A stretch of DNA of 64,000 nt from Sipunculus nudus. Lineage: Eukaryota > Annelida > Sipuncula > Golfingiida > Sipunculidae. The stretch is taken from positions 33,576,214-33,640,213 of the forward strand of contig CM049320.1 in NCBI GenBank assembly GCA_026874595.1, read 5' to 3'. The translations under genes and the position numbers were made by a program. The notes beneath the pieces were generated by a model, which saw only the letters and a program-made list of their open reading frames with translations, did not search any database and had not been told where the DNA came from. Positions 11,801-26,100 of the stretch are shown piece by piece. Every line of letters begins with the position of its first letter. Position 1 is the stretch's first letter.

Positions 11801-14073
11801 ATTTGTCTTAATATACCATTATATATAAACAAAAATCACAGAAGTATTGATTTAATGAGCATCTTAGAATATTGATTAAAGGATATTGGAAATGTATAAT
11901 AAGGAATAATATATCATGTAGGGCAGCAAACTTTAAAACCCATCTAGGGGATGTTAAGTAGGAAATTTAAATGAAAGGGATATTTATTATAGGATTATAC
12001 CTGATATATATTCCACTACACAGGTTCTCATTAGGAATGTAGCTAGGCCTTGTATGGCCCTTCTTCTATGGAATATTGATCTGTAGACCTTTGTGTATGA
12101 AAAATTGAATTTAAGGAACACTCTGTCCAGGAATGCTGAGTCAGGGAACATTCAGTCAGATAATATATTTATTTATTGAACAACAGTCACAGGAACATTT
12201 ATATATGAAACATTTTGTATTCATTTAAGAAATTTATTGCAGAAATATTGAGTGAAAAGGAATATAACTCTCCACAGTACTAATATTAGGGATATTTTTC
12301 TGTGACGTGTCTAGGCCAGTAGGTTTGCTGGAAGTATGGGGAATATTCATTGAATGCAAGTACATTAATTCTGGGTTTATTTTTTACAGGAACGTTCAGC
12401 TCTGGCACAAAACAAAATTAACAATGTAAACAAAATGTAACAAACTATGAACAAATTTTTAAATCTGTAGATTCAAAGACGACTAATTAGTTATTCAAGT
12501 AGTACATTTTATTGGGTGTGATGAATTATTTAATTCTGATTAAACATTCATACAGATAGCATCATGTCTAAAAACAGTGCTACAAAAAATATTTCACTTT
12601 TATTCCCCTCATGTAAGTAAGCACAATATTCTTTTTAACAAATAGTTTATTGTCGACCAGTATTCCCTAGACATATGAATCAATGTGATTAATTTGTAAA
12701 TCCCAGAAAAGTGTATTATTGTGAAATGTTGTATAATTTTTTTGTGTTACATTACTAGTGATATATGTTTTGTATTTTGTGCTTCCTCACTCTGTGCTAG
12801 TATTGTAATATTAGAATGCGTTCTGTCTAGGCCCTCCTCTGGTCACAGCAAAGCTGCTCCAGAAAGGTTTGTTGATTTTCATAATGCTCCCACCCTGTTA
12901 ACCTGAATGTTGTTTGATTTTGGCAGTGCTCAGACCTGAGTCACACTCAGCACTAGAATATTTCAGAACACTTTCAGTTTACCCAGAATAACTTTTCATA
13001 TAGAAATTAAAATAAAAAGCGATAGTCATTAATTTCAATCAATTTTGGAATATTATTTCCAGCAATCTAACCTGAAATTAAATTTGGCTGTACTATTAAG
13101 TAAAGCATTGTTTCTTTTTCAAAAGGAGGAATTTATTGGCATATCAAGAAATATTTCTTGGCATATATATTATAATATCCCCATGTTATTATGTAACGGT
13201 GATATATATATGAATATTGCCAGATATTATACCATGTCCTTCTTAACAGAATATCTTTATTCTTCTGGTTATTTTAAGTGAAATAAGTCTAAAAAATTGT
13301 TTCTTGCAAATTTAGTAAGGTTTTCTTGGGTAATTTTGGATATTTTGGGATTCTGGTGTTTGTCTGACTCCTCTGCCATTTTACTTTTTGGTCTTCGAGT
13401 ATCCTGCTTCGTGCATGAGCTAAAGCAGATTATGATTGGCTGACGAGATACATAGAGTAGAACCAGCACTGCATGAGTTGTTAAAAGAATTGTTGATCTC
13501 CACCAATACAGATGTAAATACACATTATCATATATTTGACCCACAATCATAGATCCATGACCTATCCTATAATTCCACATTCCCACTGCTGCATCCTTCA
13601 TCACTAATGTCCAATGGCTGTGCTTATAAAAAATTGGCATAACTGTCATAACATTCATGAAGATAACAACTGCAGTTGTATCATAAATACATAATCCTTA
13701 AATTTATATTATAAGATCAATACTTCTTTTTTTTTTTTAATTGTCACATCCAAATGTATAATTTTAGGCACTGAGATTCATTTAAGTCTGAATTTTTATA
13801 ATTAAGTATTTATACAAAAGAAATGTTTTATGTTAGATAATAGGAAAACTTTACATGTTCAGCTGTATGCAGAAGATATGTGAAATATGTACAGGTAGAT
13901 AAAATTAGAAAGTTTTTGTAATTATAAATATGACTCATAAGCCAGCAAACATTTCCACTGATTCAGCCCCTGAGACTTTTCAATTTGTTCAGCTTTTCTA
14001 TATTTAAAAAAATACTTTGGACAGGGATGAAATACTATGATTGGTTAGGACCTTATTCGTTTCACCCTTTGAC

Positions 14074-14142
<69 letters not shown>

Positions 14143-17100
14143 GTTATATGTAGGCCTGTGCCTGTTTAACCAGAATGTGACCATATAGTTCTCGAAATGA
14201 CTAGATGGGACATAAATTTCCCTTTATACTGAAGGTTGTGTGAGAAATTTCAAGTATAAGTTTATGAAGTATAGTAAATCTATTGAAATTACATGCCAGT
14301 CGATCCAAGTTTGTGTAATATTTACTAAAAGTAGTGAAACAGAAAGCATTCAGTAGAGAGCAGTTACCTCCACCAAGGCTGATCATGCCAAAGGACGTTA
14401 GAAAAATCTCCAAAATTAGACACTCCATACTTGGAATTGATTGAAGGTTTCTGTATTTTGAAACACCCTGCTACTTGACCAACCATGGAGTTGCCCTGTA
14501 GCCAAATGCCTTTGTTTTCTGAAGCAATAATAAGGGATCTGTACAGGTGATATGCAGGGAAAGTGTGAAAACTTGTTCTTCATTTGAACCATCTCACTTT
14601 TTAATTTAATGAAGTACCATATGAACGGAAGATACTATGAATTAAGATGATATAAGGAAGACAAGTGGAAAAATACTTCAGTTAGATGACAAAGTGGCTA
14701 AAAGAGTCTGTATAAAAAAAAAAGTTTGCTGAAAGCTATAATAGCTCAGATGTAAGCAAGTGTTGATAAAAATGACAGTTGACTGCATTCAGAATAACAC
14801 CATTGTTAGCATTATGAGCAATTCTGGCATGGTGTTCTGTTTTGTGCATGTGCATTACAGCCTGAGTAGAAAATATGTAAATTAGAGATAGTGAATTTAT
14901 GTATGATACAACCACCACTGGTTATGTGCTCCAGGTTTTGTGGTACAATATAGTGTAGCTGGATCTCTGGGAGGTGCAGATTCAAGACTGACAGCGACAT
15001 ACTCAAGCCAGACTATAATTCATTTCCTGCAAAAACAGTCATTTCATGCAGAAGCCTTCTAAAATACTTCACCAATAAGTCATAATCCAGAGTATCTGTC
15101 TAGAGTCACCATGACAAATTCACTATCCGGAGTCCAGAATTCACATTCATCCATCCAGTGGCTTCCACCCAGTTACCATAGAGAATACATAATCAAGAAT
15201 CATCCATTGAGAATTCTCAAGCCAATGACCCTCCAGAATACACAATTCAGAGTCTTCTTTACAAAGTCCTATATCAAGTGACCATAAAACATGCACATTT
15301 CGCAGCCTTTCAACCAGACTTCTCCACAGATCTAGTGACCTCCCATAATGCACAATCAGGGTCTAACATGAAAAATCCTATTTCAAGTGACCATAAAAAA
15401 TGCACATTCCACACCCTTCCAACCATAATTCTCCTACCAATGACCTCTCAGAATGCACAATCTTGAGTCTTAAATCATGAGTCCTTTATTGAATGATAAT
15501 CATGAATGCACATTCCACAGTTTCGAGACAGCCTGACTTCTCCAAACAGAACTTTCAGAATCTAGAATCCTCCATCCTGATACTGTATGGAGTATTTATC
15601 AAAGTCATGTATGAAGCAACCATCAAAAATGCTCATTCCACTGTCTTCCAACCAGAATTCTATATCCAGTTACCTTCCAGAATACATGATCCAGAGTCAT
15701 CTATTCATATGTGAATTTCCCATCCGAAATGCCTATTCCAGTCTGGAGACAAACAGAACTTCCAGAATCCAGAATCCTCCATCCATAGACTATAGAGTAC
15801 TCTATCCAAAGTCATGTATGAAGTTACCAACAAAAATGCACATTCCAATGTCTTCCAACCACAATTCTACACCCAGTGATCTTCCAGAATTCATGATCCA
15901 GAGCCACCAATCCAAAGCCCTATATCAAGTAACAAACCCAAAATGTCTATTCCAGTCTTGAGACAACCAGAATTCTCCAAACAAGGAACTTCCAAAATCA
16001 AGAATCCTCCATGCAGTGACCATGTAGAATGCACAATTCAGTCTTCTGTCCAAAGTCATGTATGAGGTTACCATCAAATATGCCATTCCACTGTCTTCCA
16101 ACCAGAATTCTCAATCCAGTGACCTTGCTGAAGGCATGATCCAGAGTCGTCTGTGCAAAGTCATATTTTAAAAGTGATCATCAAAAATGCACATCCCAGT
16201 GTCTTCCAACCAGAACCCTCCATCCAGTGACCTCTCAGAATGCACAATCTCTAGTCTTCCATCAAGAGTCCTTTATTGAATGACAATCATGAATGCTCAT
16301 TCCACAGTGTGGAGATAATCTTATTTCATCCAACAGAATCCAGAATCCTCCATCCAGAGACTGTATAGAGTGCACATTCCACTGTTTTCCATCCACAATT
16401 CATCCCCCAGTGATCTACCAGAATGCATCATCCAGAGTCTTTTATCCAGAGTCCTATATCAAGTAACCATCCAAAATGTCTATTCCAGTCTGGAGACAAC
16501 CAGACTTCTCCAAACAGAACTTCCAGAATCCTCCATCCAGTGACCTTCCAGAATACATGATCCAGAGTCTTCTATCCAAAGTCATGTATATAGTGACTTT
16601 TCAAAATGTCTATACCAATAGAGACAATCAGAATTCTACAAACAGTGAACTCACAGAATCCAGAATTATCCATCCAGTGACCTTCCAGAATACATGATTT
16701 AGAGTCTCTATCCAAATTCATGTGTCCAGTGACCATCAATGGTGCACATTCCTGTGTCTTACAACCATAATTCTCCTTACAGTGACCTTCCAGAATGCAA
16801 GATCTAGAGTCTTTTTATCCAGAGTCCTATTGTTGAATGATCAACCAGAATGCACATTCTACATTCTGGAGACAACTAGAATCCATGATCTGGTGACCTT
16901 CTAGAATGCACAGGCCAGAGTCCTTTATCCAGAATTTAGCTTCAAGTGACCATTCAGAAAGTACAATCAAAAAGGGTCTTTTTTCCATTTGCCCCATTTA
17001 GAATGTGCAGTCCAGAATCCCCATTCCAAAATTCTCCACCCAGAGTCCTTCACAAAATTCTCCACCCAGATTCCTCCATTCCTAAGTACCAGATTCTACT

Positions 17101-20100
17101 GCACAAGGGCTTCAACTAATTCATAAGATACTACATTTGCCAGACATAACCTCTTTATTGTCTATATCAGGATATGTACTCCAAAGTTTTATTTTTATAT
17201 GAGGTTTATCAGAAAAGTATTGCAAGTGAGCAGAATAAAGTAAATACTTTCATTTTATGAGTATTTTTTTAATTGCAGTTATCCCAAAACAGTGTTGTTT
17301 GAAATTATGAAGATGATGATATAGGCCCATAACATCCTGCTTATGTACCAGTATTATTGATATAATTGTCTTACAGATTTCATATAATTGCTCTGAAATT
17401 TTTCATTGCTCTATATTATATATTGATTGTGTAAAATATATTGACTGCTCTAAATATATTGACTGTGTGAAATATATCAGTTGCTCTAATACATATTGAC
17501 TTCATTGAAATATATAGATAGCTCAGAAGTATATAGATTGTTCTGAAATATTTTGAAATACTTCGAAATACATTGACTAATCTTAAATATATTGACTCCT
17601 GTGAAATATTGACTGCTCTGAAGTTTATTGACTGCTCTGAAGTATGTACATAGTCTGCTCTGGAATATATTGACTGTTCTGATATATAAAGACTCTCCAG
17701 AAATATGCTTGTTTTGTAGCAATTTGACTGCTCTAAGAATGAGATATATGGACAGCCCTGGAACAAATTAATAGCTCCAAAGTATATTGACTGATCTGAA
17801 TATATTTACTTCTCCAAAAGAACTTCACAGCTAATTCTTCTACCTGTTAGATGGCATTTCTGAAACCATTTAAAATTGTTTTAGATTTCCATGAATTTGA
17901 ATATAAACAGCTGCATACATAACGATAACCTAGCCACCTTTGGAGTGAGAATTAATGGCACTTTTGGGTAATTGTTTGATGGGTTGAGTTGTCTTTAATT
18001 AAAACTGAGAGTGGGAACAAATAATGTTGGTTGACATGAGAGGTTGACAGCTGTAAGCAGGCTGATTATCAGGTGGAAAGGCATTTTGCTTCATGGGGTA
18101 CCAACATTTTGACCATTTCATACAGACAAAACAATCTTATTTTATACATGTCACTACCAAACACTTTGTTCTTGATGTAAGTTTTGGTTATTTCAGGAGA
18201 TGGTTTATGATACAGAACAACCAGCTGGTGTACCGCAAGAGGTCAAAGGACAACCTGACAGTCATGGAGGAGGACCTAAGACTCTGTACCGTCAAACTCA
18301 ACATGGACATCGATCGTCGATACTGCTTTGAAGTTGTATCCCCAACCAGGTAAGGACGGCATCAGTCTCATGTAACAGAATGATTGTGGCAGCCATGGGG
18401 TCAAGTTCTTTGATATATACTAAGCTCATCTTAATTTATACAATCAAGACTTTGCCAGCTATGCTTTCAGAGACCTTGGTTCAGTGAGCCTTACTACCAT
18501 CTATTTTATTAATAACTAGATGTAAGTAATCACCAAGTGATCATTGTGAGCCTCACACGGAGGCCCCCAACTGAGTGATAACAGGGATTGCCTAAAAAAT
18601 GTGCAACTTTTGGAATAAGGTCAAGGTAAAAAAATAAATATATCTGGTGCAAATGTCTGCCCAAATTTTAGCTTTTGAAAATCAGTCATATTGAAGATCA
18701 AGTACAAACAGAAAAAGGCAGAAGAAAGAAAAAACTGTAGAAATTGAAGGAAGGCTTAATGAACAAGGCAAGGGAACCAATCAAATGACTCACATACACT
18801 TGTTCCATTCAGCTGCAGGAGCATGTCTTGCGTAATTTTTAGACAAAACATTTAGCATTGCTGAGAGGGCAAAGAGAAACTGACCAATCACATAAAACCA
18901 TATAAACTTGTGCAGTTTCTGGTGATATATGTCTCTGTTCAGACAGTGTGTGAACAGTGTATTGTTTACATTTGGTTCATTGGATTTGAATGGAAGTTAA
19001 ATATTGGCTGATTTCTGCCCCAACACTTGCAGGCTTGATTATTGAACCCTGCTTCTGTCTGTCTGTCACTCTATCCGTCCATCAGGTTTTCGTTTCTGTG
19101 CAATAACTTTCCTAAATATGATCTGATTTCATTCAAAATTGGGTCAGTGACTGCTCTCATGCTAACTGTGGATGGGACAGTTTTTGTGTGGCTGTATGAT
19201 AAGATAATAATGCAACAGGATCTTTCATTGTTCATATGATGAGTCAGCACATTTAGTGTCACTAATCACCAACAGGTGTCACTAGTGGGAGACATAAATT
19301 CCTTGAATTTGCTTGGTATTAATGAAATAGATGCCAGAGCAGCTTGCTGAACTAAGGTATCTGAAGGCTTAGCTGCCAGCCCTTCGATAGTATGATTATA
19401 GCCAAGTGCGAGCAATGTTTGCTGATGGTTGATCATGAAATTAAAACTGATTCCCAACACTGCTCAAAAGTGAGAATAATCATGCAGTCATTGGTTGCTG
19501 ATCTGCTGTCAGTGATTGAACATGATCAAAGAAGTGACTCTCAACACTTCTTTCTGATGAGACTGCTGTATTCTTTCCAGGAACCATGTGCTTCAGGCCG
19601 ACTCAGAACACGAGTTCCAAGCTTGGATCCGTGCAATACAAGCTGGAGTCTCCAAGGCCTATAGAGATACACCACACGAACCAGAGGTCAGTGCTTCTGC
19701 TTCTTTTTAGGGCCACCAACAAATTTGAAGGTTTATTTTATTAAGGCTCATATTATGAAGATTTACATTATGTTTAGATTCTATCTTTTTCAAACATAGG
19801 CATATTAATTCATATTTAGCACCATGTCCAGTGATAAAACTACTCAAGGTGCATTACATTAAAATAGCACAGATTATTAAAAGATATCATGATATGATAT
19901 CAATTAAAGTCCAAGACTTTTATTATCCTTTCAATGGACACATAAGTCAGTAGTCTTTCAGATAGGAATTATATGGCCTACATTGAGGTGTAACAGCAGT
20001 CTTGCCCAAAGTCAATAGCAAAACTGCTATAGATATGCTATTTTCACTAAATCAAATTTTTTGATTTCAGTATTAGGATATAATACATTTTTGTATATAT

Positions 20101-23100
20101 TCCATTTTACCTTATGATGTTTATGAAATAATTTGCATTTTACAGCCTCAACAGCAAGTGCAGCCACAGCGCCCCCTGTCTGTGGGATCTGGTGACCTTC
20201 CTACGCTGCAACGGAATTCACCAAAACCAGGCAAACAGTAAGTAATGAATCTATGTACCAAAAGATATTTGAATATAAAAATATCAAGCATAGTGAAGCC
20301 GTATAAGCCTTGAAAACAAAACCCATTTTAATTTGTCTGATGGGGCTTACCTCGAGTGTGTTTGTACCAGTCATTCTGACAACTAAAACTACAATTAACA
20401 AAATAATATCAGTTCTACCACCATGTGCCTCTGATATGCAGTTTATGTAAAACAGTCAACAATAATTCCAGTTATGATCATGTTATGGTTTCTGACATAC
20501 TGACATTATGTTTACACTTTTATTCCACAGTTGTATGGAACAGATCCTGAAAATTCCAGGTAACAGCAAGTGTTGTGACTGTGGTTCACCGGAGCCTCGC
20601 TGGGCGAGCATTAACCTCGGGATCACATTGTGCATCGAGTGCTCGGGGATTCACAGGTTCGCCAAATTATACTTGTACTGATGATTGAAATCATGAAATA
20701 TCATAAATGTAAACTATAAAGAATTGTACGTTTTAAAAAAAATATCTTTTTCATACTTTTTAGCTCAGATGACTGAACAGTCCTCTTGAGCTATAGTGAT
20801 CACCCTTTGTCTGCTGTCCTTCCATCTGGCTGGACATCTGTCTATTAGATGGTCACAAATCATAACAACTGTACCTAGAAACTTCTAAATGAATATAAAA
20901 ATCTCTATGGAAACCTGAAATTATATCACTGTGACCTATATCCTCTGAGTTACAGGGCATGTTTGTGCACCCATTAATTTTTTTCAAAATTTGAATCAGA
21001 ACTTCAGCATTTCAATAAATTATGCATGCATTGATTTGCTAATTGATCATTAACAGGTTCGTCTGCAGATAAAGACTGGTGGTGCCACCTGTATTTTTAG
21101 CTCAGCTGACTATAAGTCATCTGAGCTATAGTCGTGGTCCATTGTCCATCGTCCGTCCGTCTGTCCGTCCGTCCGTCCGTCCGTCCGTCCGTCCGTAGAT
21201 GTGGCACGTTTTGAAACCGTAAGACCTAGGAATCCAAATTTCAGCATAATGTTAGATGTCCCCAAGATCTCCTACCAAGCCGAAAACTGGGTCTTTGCGA
21301 CTTCATTCCTTTGAGAAATTAAGGAAAAACCTCAAATTTTTATTAAAAACCTATTTTCACACTTTAGGACTGCCTAATATCAAAACCACTCATCTGTTTT
21401 TCCTTATATTTCCTATAAATAATCCTCTATATAATTCCTATGAACATGCCAGAAATTAGGTCTGTATTATTTATTTTAAAAAAGTTATGGGCCCAAACAT
21501 AATGCATTTTGTAAATAATCAGGAAAGAAATTTTATCACTTTACACAAAACTTGTTTAAGCTAAGCACTTTTTTTCCAGTAATATTACTTTTATTAATCA
21601 AAATTAAATTGTATACCCAAAATTAGATCAAAATCTTTTAAATTTTTAAAAATATGAGCAAAAATAAAAAATTGGTACCTTAAATTTTGCCCAAATTTGA
21701 CCATGGCACGTTTTTTTGCTGTAACTGCTGTGGATTTAATTTTCACAGCATGTTTTTGTTAGCATTTCAACTGTTAACACCAAAAATTTGAAACCAGTTG
21801 ATCAAAAACTGTAGATTTTATTCAAGTTTTCAAGCACCATGTCACATATTGCTAGTGTTATGCAGTTTGCTAGAGCTCAGCTCCCGAGCTTCAGCTCTAA
21901 GTTCCTTAAATTTGGCATACAGTTAGATTTCTCCAAAATCCCCTACCATGCCAAGAATTTGGTCACTAGGACTTAATTCCTTCGAGATATCAATGAAAAA
22001 CTTCATTTTTCCATTATAAACCCAATGTTATACTTTAAGACTGCCTAATATCAAAACCACTGATCTGACTTTGATCATATATAATATACATATTTTTCTA
22101 TACATTCACTATGCACATGCCAGAAATGATGTCAGTATTGTGTATTTTTTTTAAGTTATGGGCCCAAACATAATGCACTTTGTAAAAAATCAAGAAATAT
22201 ATTTACTCCCTTAACAAGGGCATTGCTGAAGCTAGAGATTTTTTTTGTCAGGGATGTAACATTATTTAATCAAGATTCAATTGAATACCCAAAATTAGTT
22301 CTGAATTTTTCAAATTTTATAAGTTATTAGTATAAATATAAAATTAGTACCTTAAATTTTGCCAAACTGTGACCAAGGCACGTTTGTTTCCCGTGAGCAC
22401 TGTTGATATAATTTTCATATCATGCACACATAAGGATTTCAGCTTTTTAGTTTAGAAAGCTGAAAGAAATTTGCCAAATATTGTAGCTTTTATTAATGTT
22501 TTTTATGAGACCCTGTCAGACTTTGGCTCTCTCCAGCCCCTCTTGAGTCACCTGTATGTTGACCTTGTTGACCTTTCATCAAATTATGCACGCTTGAGCG
22601 GAGAATCCAGGCAGCTTATGGCCAGCCACAGTTGATCCAGGTGTTCAACCCAACTCATCTAGTAGTTTTAACCAACAACATAACAATAAACAATAAATTA
22701 ATAAATTTTTATTGGTTTTTAATAACAAATGAAAGAAAAATAGAAAAGGAATTTGTAAGTTTATAATAACAGGAAATTAACTTGCAGTTACTGATGATAT
22801 AAGAATCTTGTATCGATGGGTAGAATGTCACATATTCCAAATAACACCATGCAGTCACCATGGCATTTTTCAGTTCATTTTTAATGATAAAGAAGTAAAT
22901 CATATTATTCATTACTAATCATTAAGGATTATATGAAGGAAATTAATGATAGACAAAGATGCAGTTGATAATATTAATCTAGATTCCTACTGTGTCTAGT
23001 GTGTTCATTGATGTGAAATTAGTCCAAAATGAATTTTTTACAGTTATTTTTTAATATAAATAAAAGCCATAAAACCAGGTACTTATGATCATTATTTAAA

Positions 23101-26100
23101 TGTGTGAAATTTGTATATTCTGGATTCTCAACATCATTGTTTGGTGAAAACTGAATAAATACCAGACATGGTGCAAATACTTTGTAATTGTATTTAAATA
23201 CGAATATGATTATGTACTCTATTATAAAATTTCTTGCATAAAGAATGGGAATTCAGGTAAAAATGAAAGTATATGAATACTCGTGCAAATACTTTCAAAA
23301 TGTATTCATGAATGCATTCATGAATATATTCTTTAATATTATTTTAATAATCATATCAGTTATATTTCATTTTAAAAAATCATATGATTCTCTTATTATT
23401 TTTAATAAAAATTATATTTTGGACAATATTTGTAATTTTTTTAATAAATAGTTAAACTCTTATATGTTCTGCTTATAAGTTATATGGCCAAGTAAAAATC
23501 ATTGTGACAGTAGTACTCCATTTGTTAATAAAATAAATGAAATAAATCCTCTTCCCTGTCTCCAAAGGTACTATCAAAATCATACATAAGCTAAACAACA
23601 ACAACTCATAATACAGCTTATATTTATTACCACACAAAACCAGCATGTGCCTCATTTCTAAATAATATTTTTTATCATATATAACAGCTGAGCGTCGTGA
23701 CCCATAGGTCCCTTGTTTTTATTTTTAAAACAGGAGTTGCTGAAGACTCTTGGTGTCAACTGTGTTTTTTTCCATTTTTTATGCAATTTTTCCTTCATGA
23801 CTGCCAAATTACATCGATGGTATCAGTTTCTCAACTTCTATTTCATCTGGTGTCCTGAAACTTGGTGTTTCTCCCCAGGAAGAAGCCATATTGTTTTCAG
23901 TCCCTTTGTCTTATATTGTTAGTCTTTGTCTGTAGGATATCTTGTGAGCACAATAACTTTTGAAGCCCCGCATAGTTTACCCAGAAAGTTGAAACACAAA
24001 TTATTTCTATCAAAATCTCAGAGCAGTTAATAAATTTGTGACATTGACAATAATATTCAAGGTCATGTTTGCCAAAATGTAAAATTTTTGTGAACCCCAT
24101 AACATTTGAAGTAATGAATATTTAGTCTTCAGAATTCATACACAATTTGTTTCAATCAAGTTGTTAGATTAAATGAAAAATGGAGCTCTTTGCCAGGAGC
24201 TTCAAGGTCATATCAGTTGAATTGTTCATTGTCTTTAGATTATCTTGTAAACATATTAACTTAGGAAGTATTGCATATTTTCACCCCAATTTGACACACT
24301 AATTGTTTCCACCAAGTTCTCAGATGTGTTTGAGAACTGGTGACCTTTAACATTATCTTCAAGGTTAGCTGCAGAATCCTAAGATTGTTGTGACCCCTAT
24401 AACTTTTTTAATTACTGAAGATTTTTCTCCTCAAATATGACACACCAGTTGTATCTGCCATTTCCTGAGAGGAGTATGAAAACTGGAGAGCTAGACCTTG
24501 TGACCTCTATAACTTTGTATAAGTACTTGAGATTTTACCCTCAAATTCAGCATACAAGTTGTTCTCTCAATGCTCTTTGACAATGTAAAAACAGGTGACA
24601 TTGACCTCAAACTGGTTTAGAGGTGTTTGAAAAACTATTGACCCTGACGTTGAATTTATTCTTCTCGTGTACAACCTGTATTCCCCACTACTGAAGGTAG
24701 AACCCTGTCCACTTCTGTGTCAGAAAGTCAAAGGTCAGTGACATCTTAAGTTAATCTCAATTTGGCTTTCAGATGATGAAAATAATGTTTTATATGTTAG
24801 GCTAGAATGTCACACTGGTCAGCTGAGCATCATGACCCATGTGTCATTTGTTTGAATAGAGACTGAGAAATTATATTTGTTTTAGTTACTGTGGTATACC
24901 TCTTGATTGACAGGTGCTAACCTTATTAAATCCACATTCTTGACAAATTAGAAAATATGTTTAAATTATAACCCATTCAGGTCTCTTGGAGTACACATGT
25001 CAAAGGTCAGATCATTGACCTTGGATGCATGGGAACCAGAAGTTCTCAAAGTCATGGTTGACCTTGGCAACAGTGCAGTGAATGGAATCTTTGAAGCCAA
25101 GGTGGATGAAACAATTGCCAAACGAGCAACCCCTGAATGCCAAAGGTTTGTGATATTTTGGTATATTTTGATAACACCAAACACATTGTGATAACAACCA
25201 AACACATTGTGATACCACAAACACATTTTGATACCCGCAAACACATTGTGATACCCTCAAACACAGTGTGATAGCAACAAACACATTGTGATACCACAAA
25301 CACATTGTGATACCATCAAACACATTGAAATACCACAAAACACATGTAATACCACACACATATTGTAATATCCTCAAACACAGTGTGATACCAACAAACA
25401 CATTGAAATACCACAAAAAACACAGTGATACCACCAAGCACATTGAAATACCACCAAACACATTGTGATAGCATCAACACATTGGGATACAACCAAACAC
25501 ATGGTGATACCACAAACACATTGTGATAGCACCAACACATTGTGATACCACAAAACACATTGTGATACCACCAAACACATTGAAATACCACCAAACACAT
25601 TGTGATAGCATCAACACATTGTGATACCACCAAACACATTGAAATACCACCAAGCACATTGTGATACCACCAAACACATTAAAATACCACCAAACACATT
25701 TGGATACCACAAAAACAGAGTGTTATACCTCCAAACACATTGTGATACCACAAAACACATTGCAAGTCATCATATGACCACAAATCTGTTTGTTTCAATA
25801 ACTGCAGGCCAATCAGGGAGGCATGGATCAGGGCAAAGTATGCGCAGAAATCGTTTGTGGCCAGGTTGGTACAGGACCAAGATGGCAGCCAGGCAGATGG
25901 CAGTGGGATTGCAGCATCTGGTAAACGCTGGGGTGTACAGAAGAGAAAGAGACGTTCACCAGGGAAGAACGATGAAGGTGTTTCTGTTGTCGGGGGAGAG
26001 GGCATCAAACTCCCTACAGGTTAATAAAGCAATTAAAGGCATCATGATTAAATTCCAAATATAATTTCATCAACTTCAAATTCACATTTTATATTATTTT

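Noticed and set aside
13269-13658. 129-codon - strand ORF in intron 1
   Set aside because: No domain or conserved motif; located in intronic DNA. Likely chance.
15095-17090. Possible CRISPR-like array of regularly spaced repeats
   Set aside because: Units are diverged and contiguous without unique spacers, and the context is an animal intron.
25012-25710. Several long - strand ORFs rich in Cys, Trp, Tyr and Val
   Set aside because: They are translations of the 20-bp minisatellite in ACAP intron 6 and overlap real exon f on the other strand.
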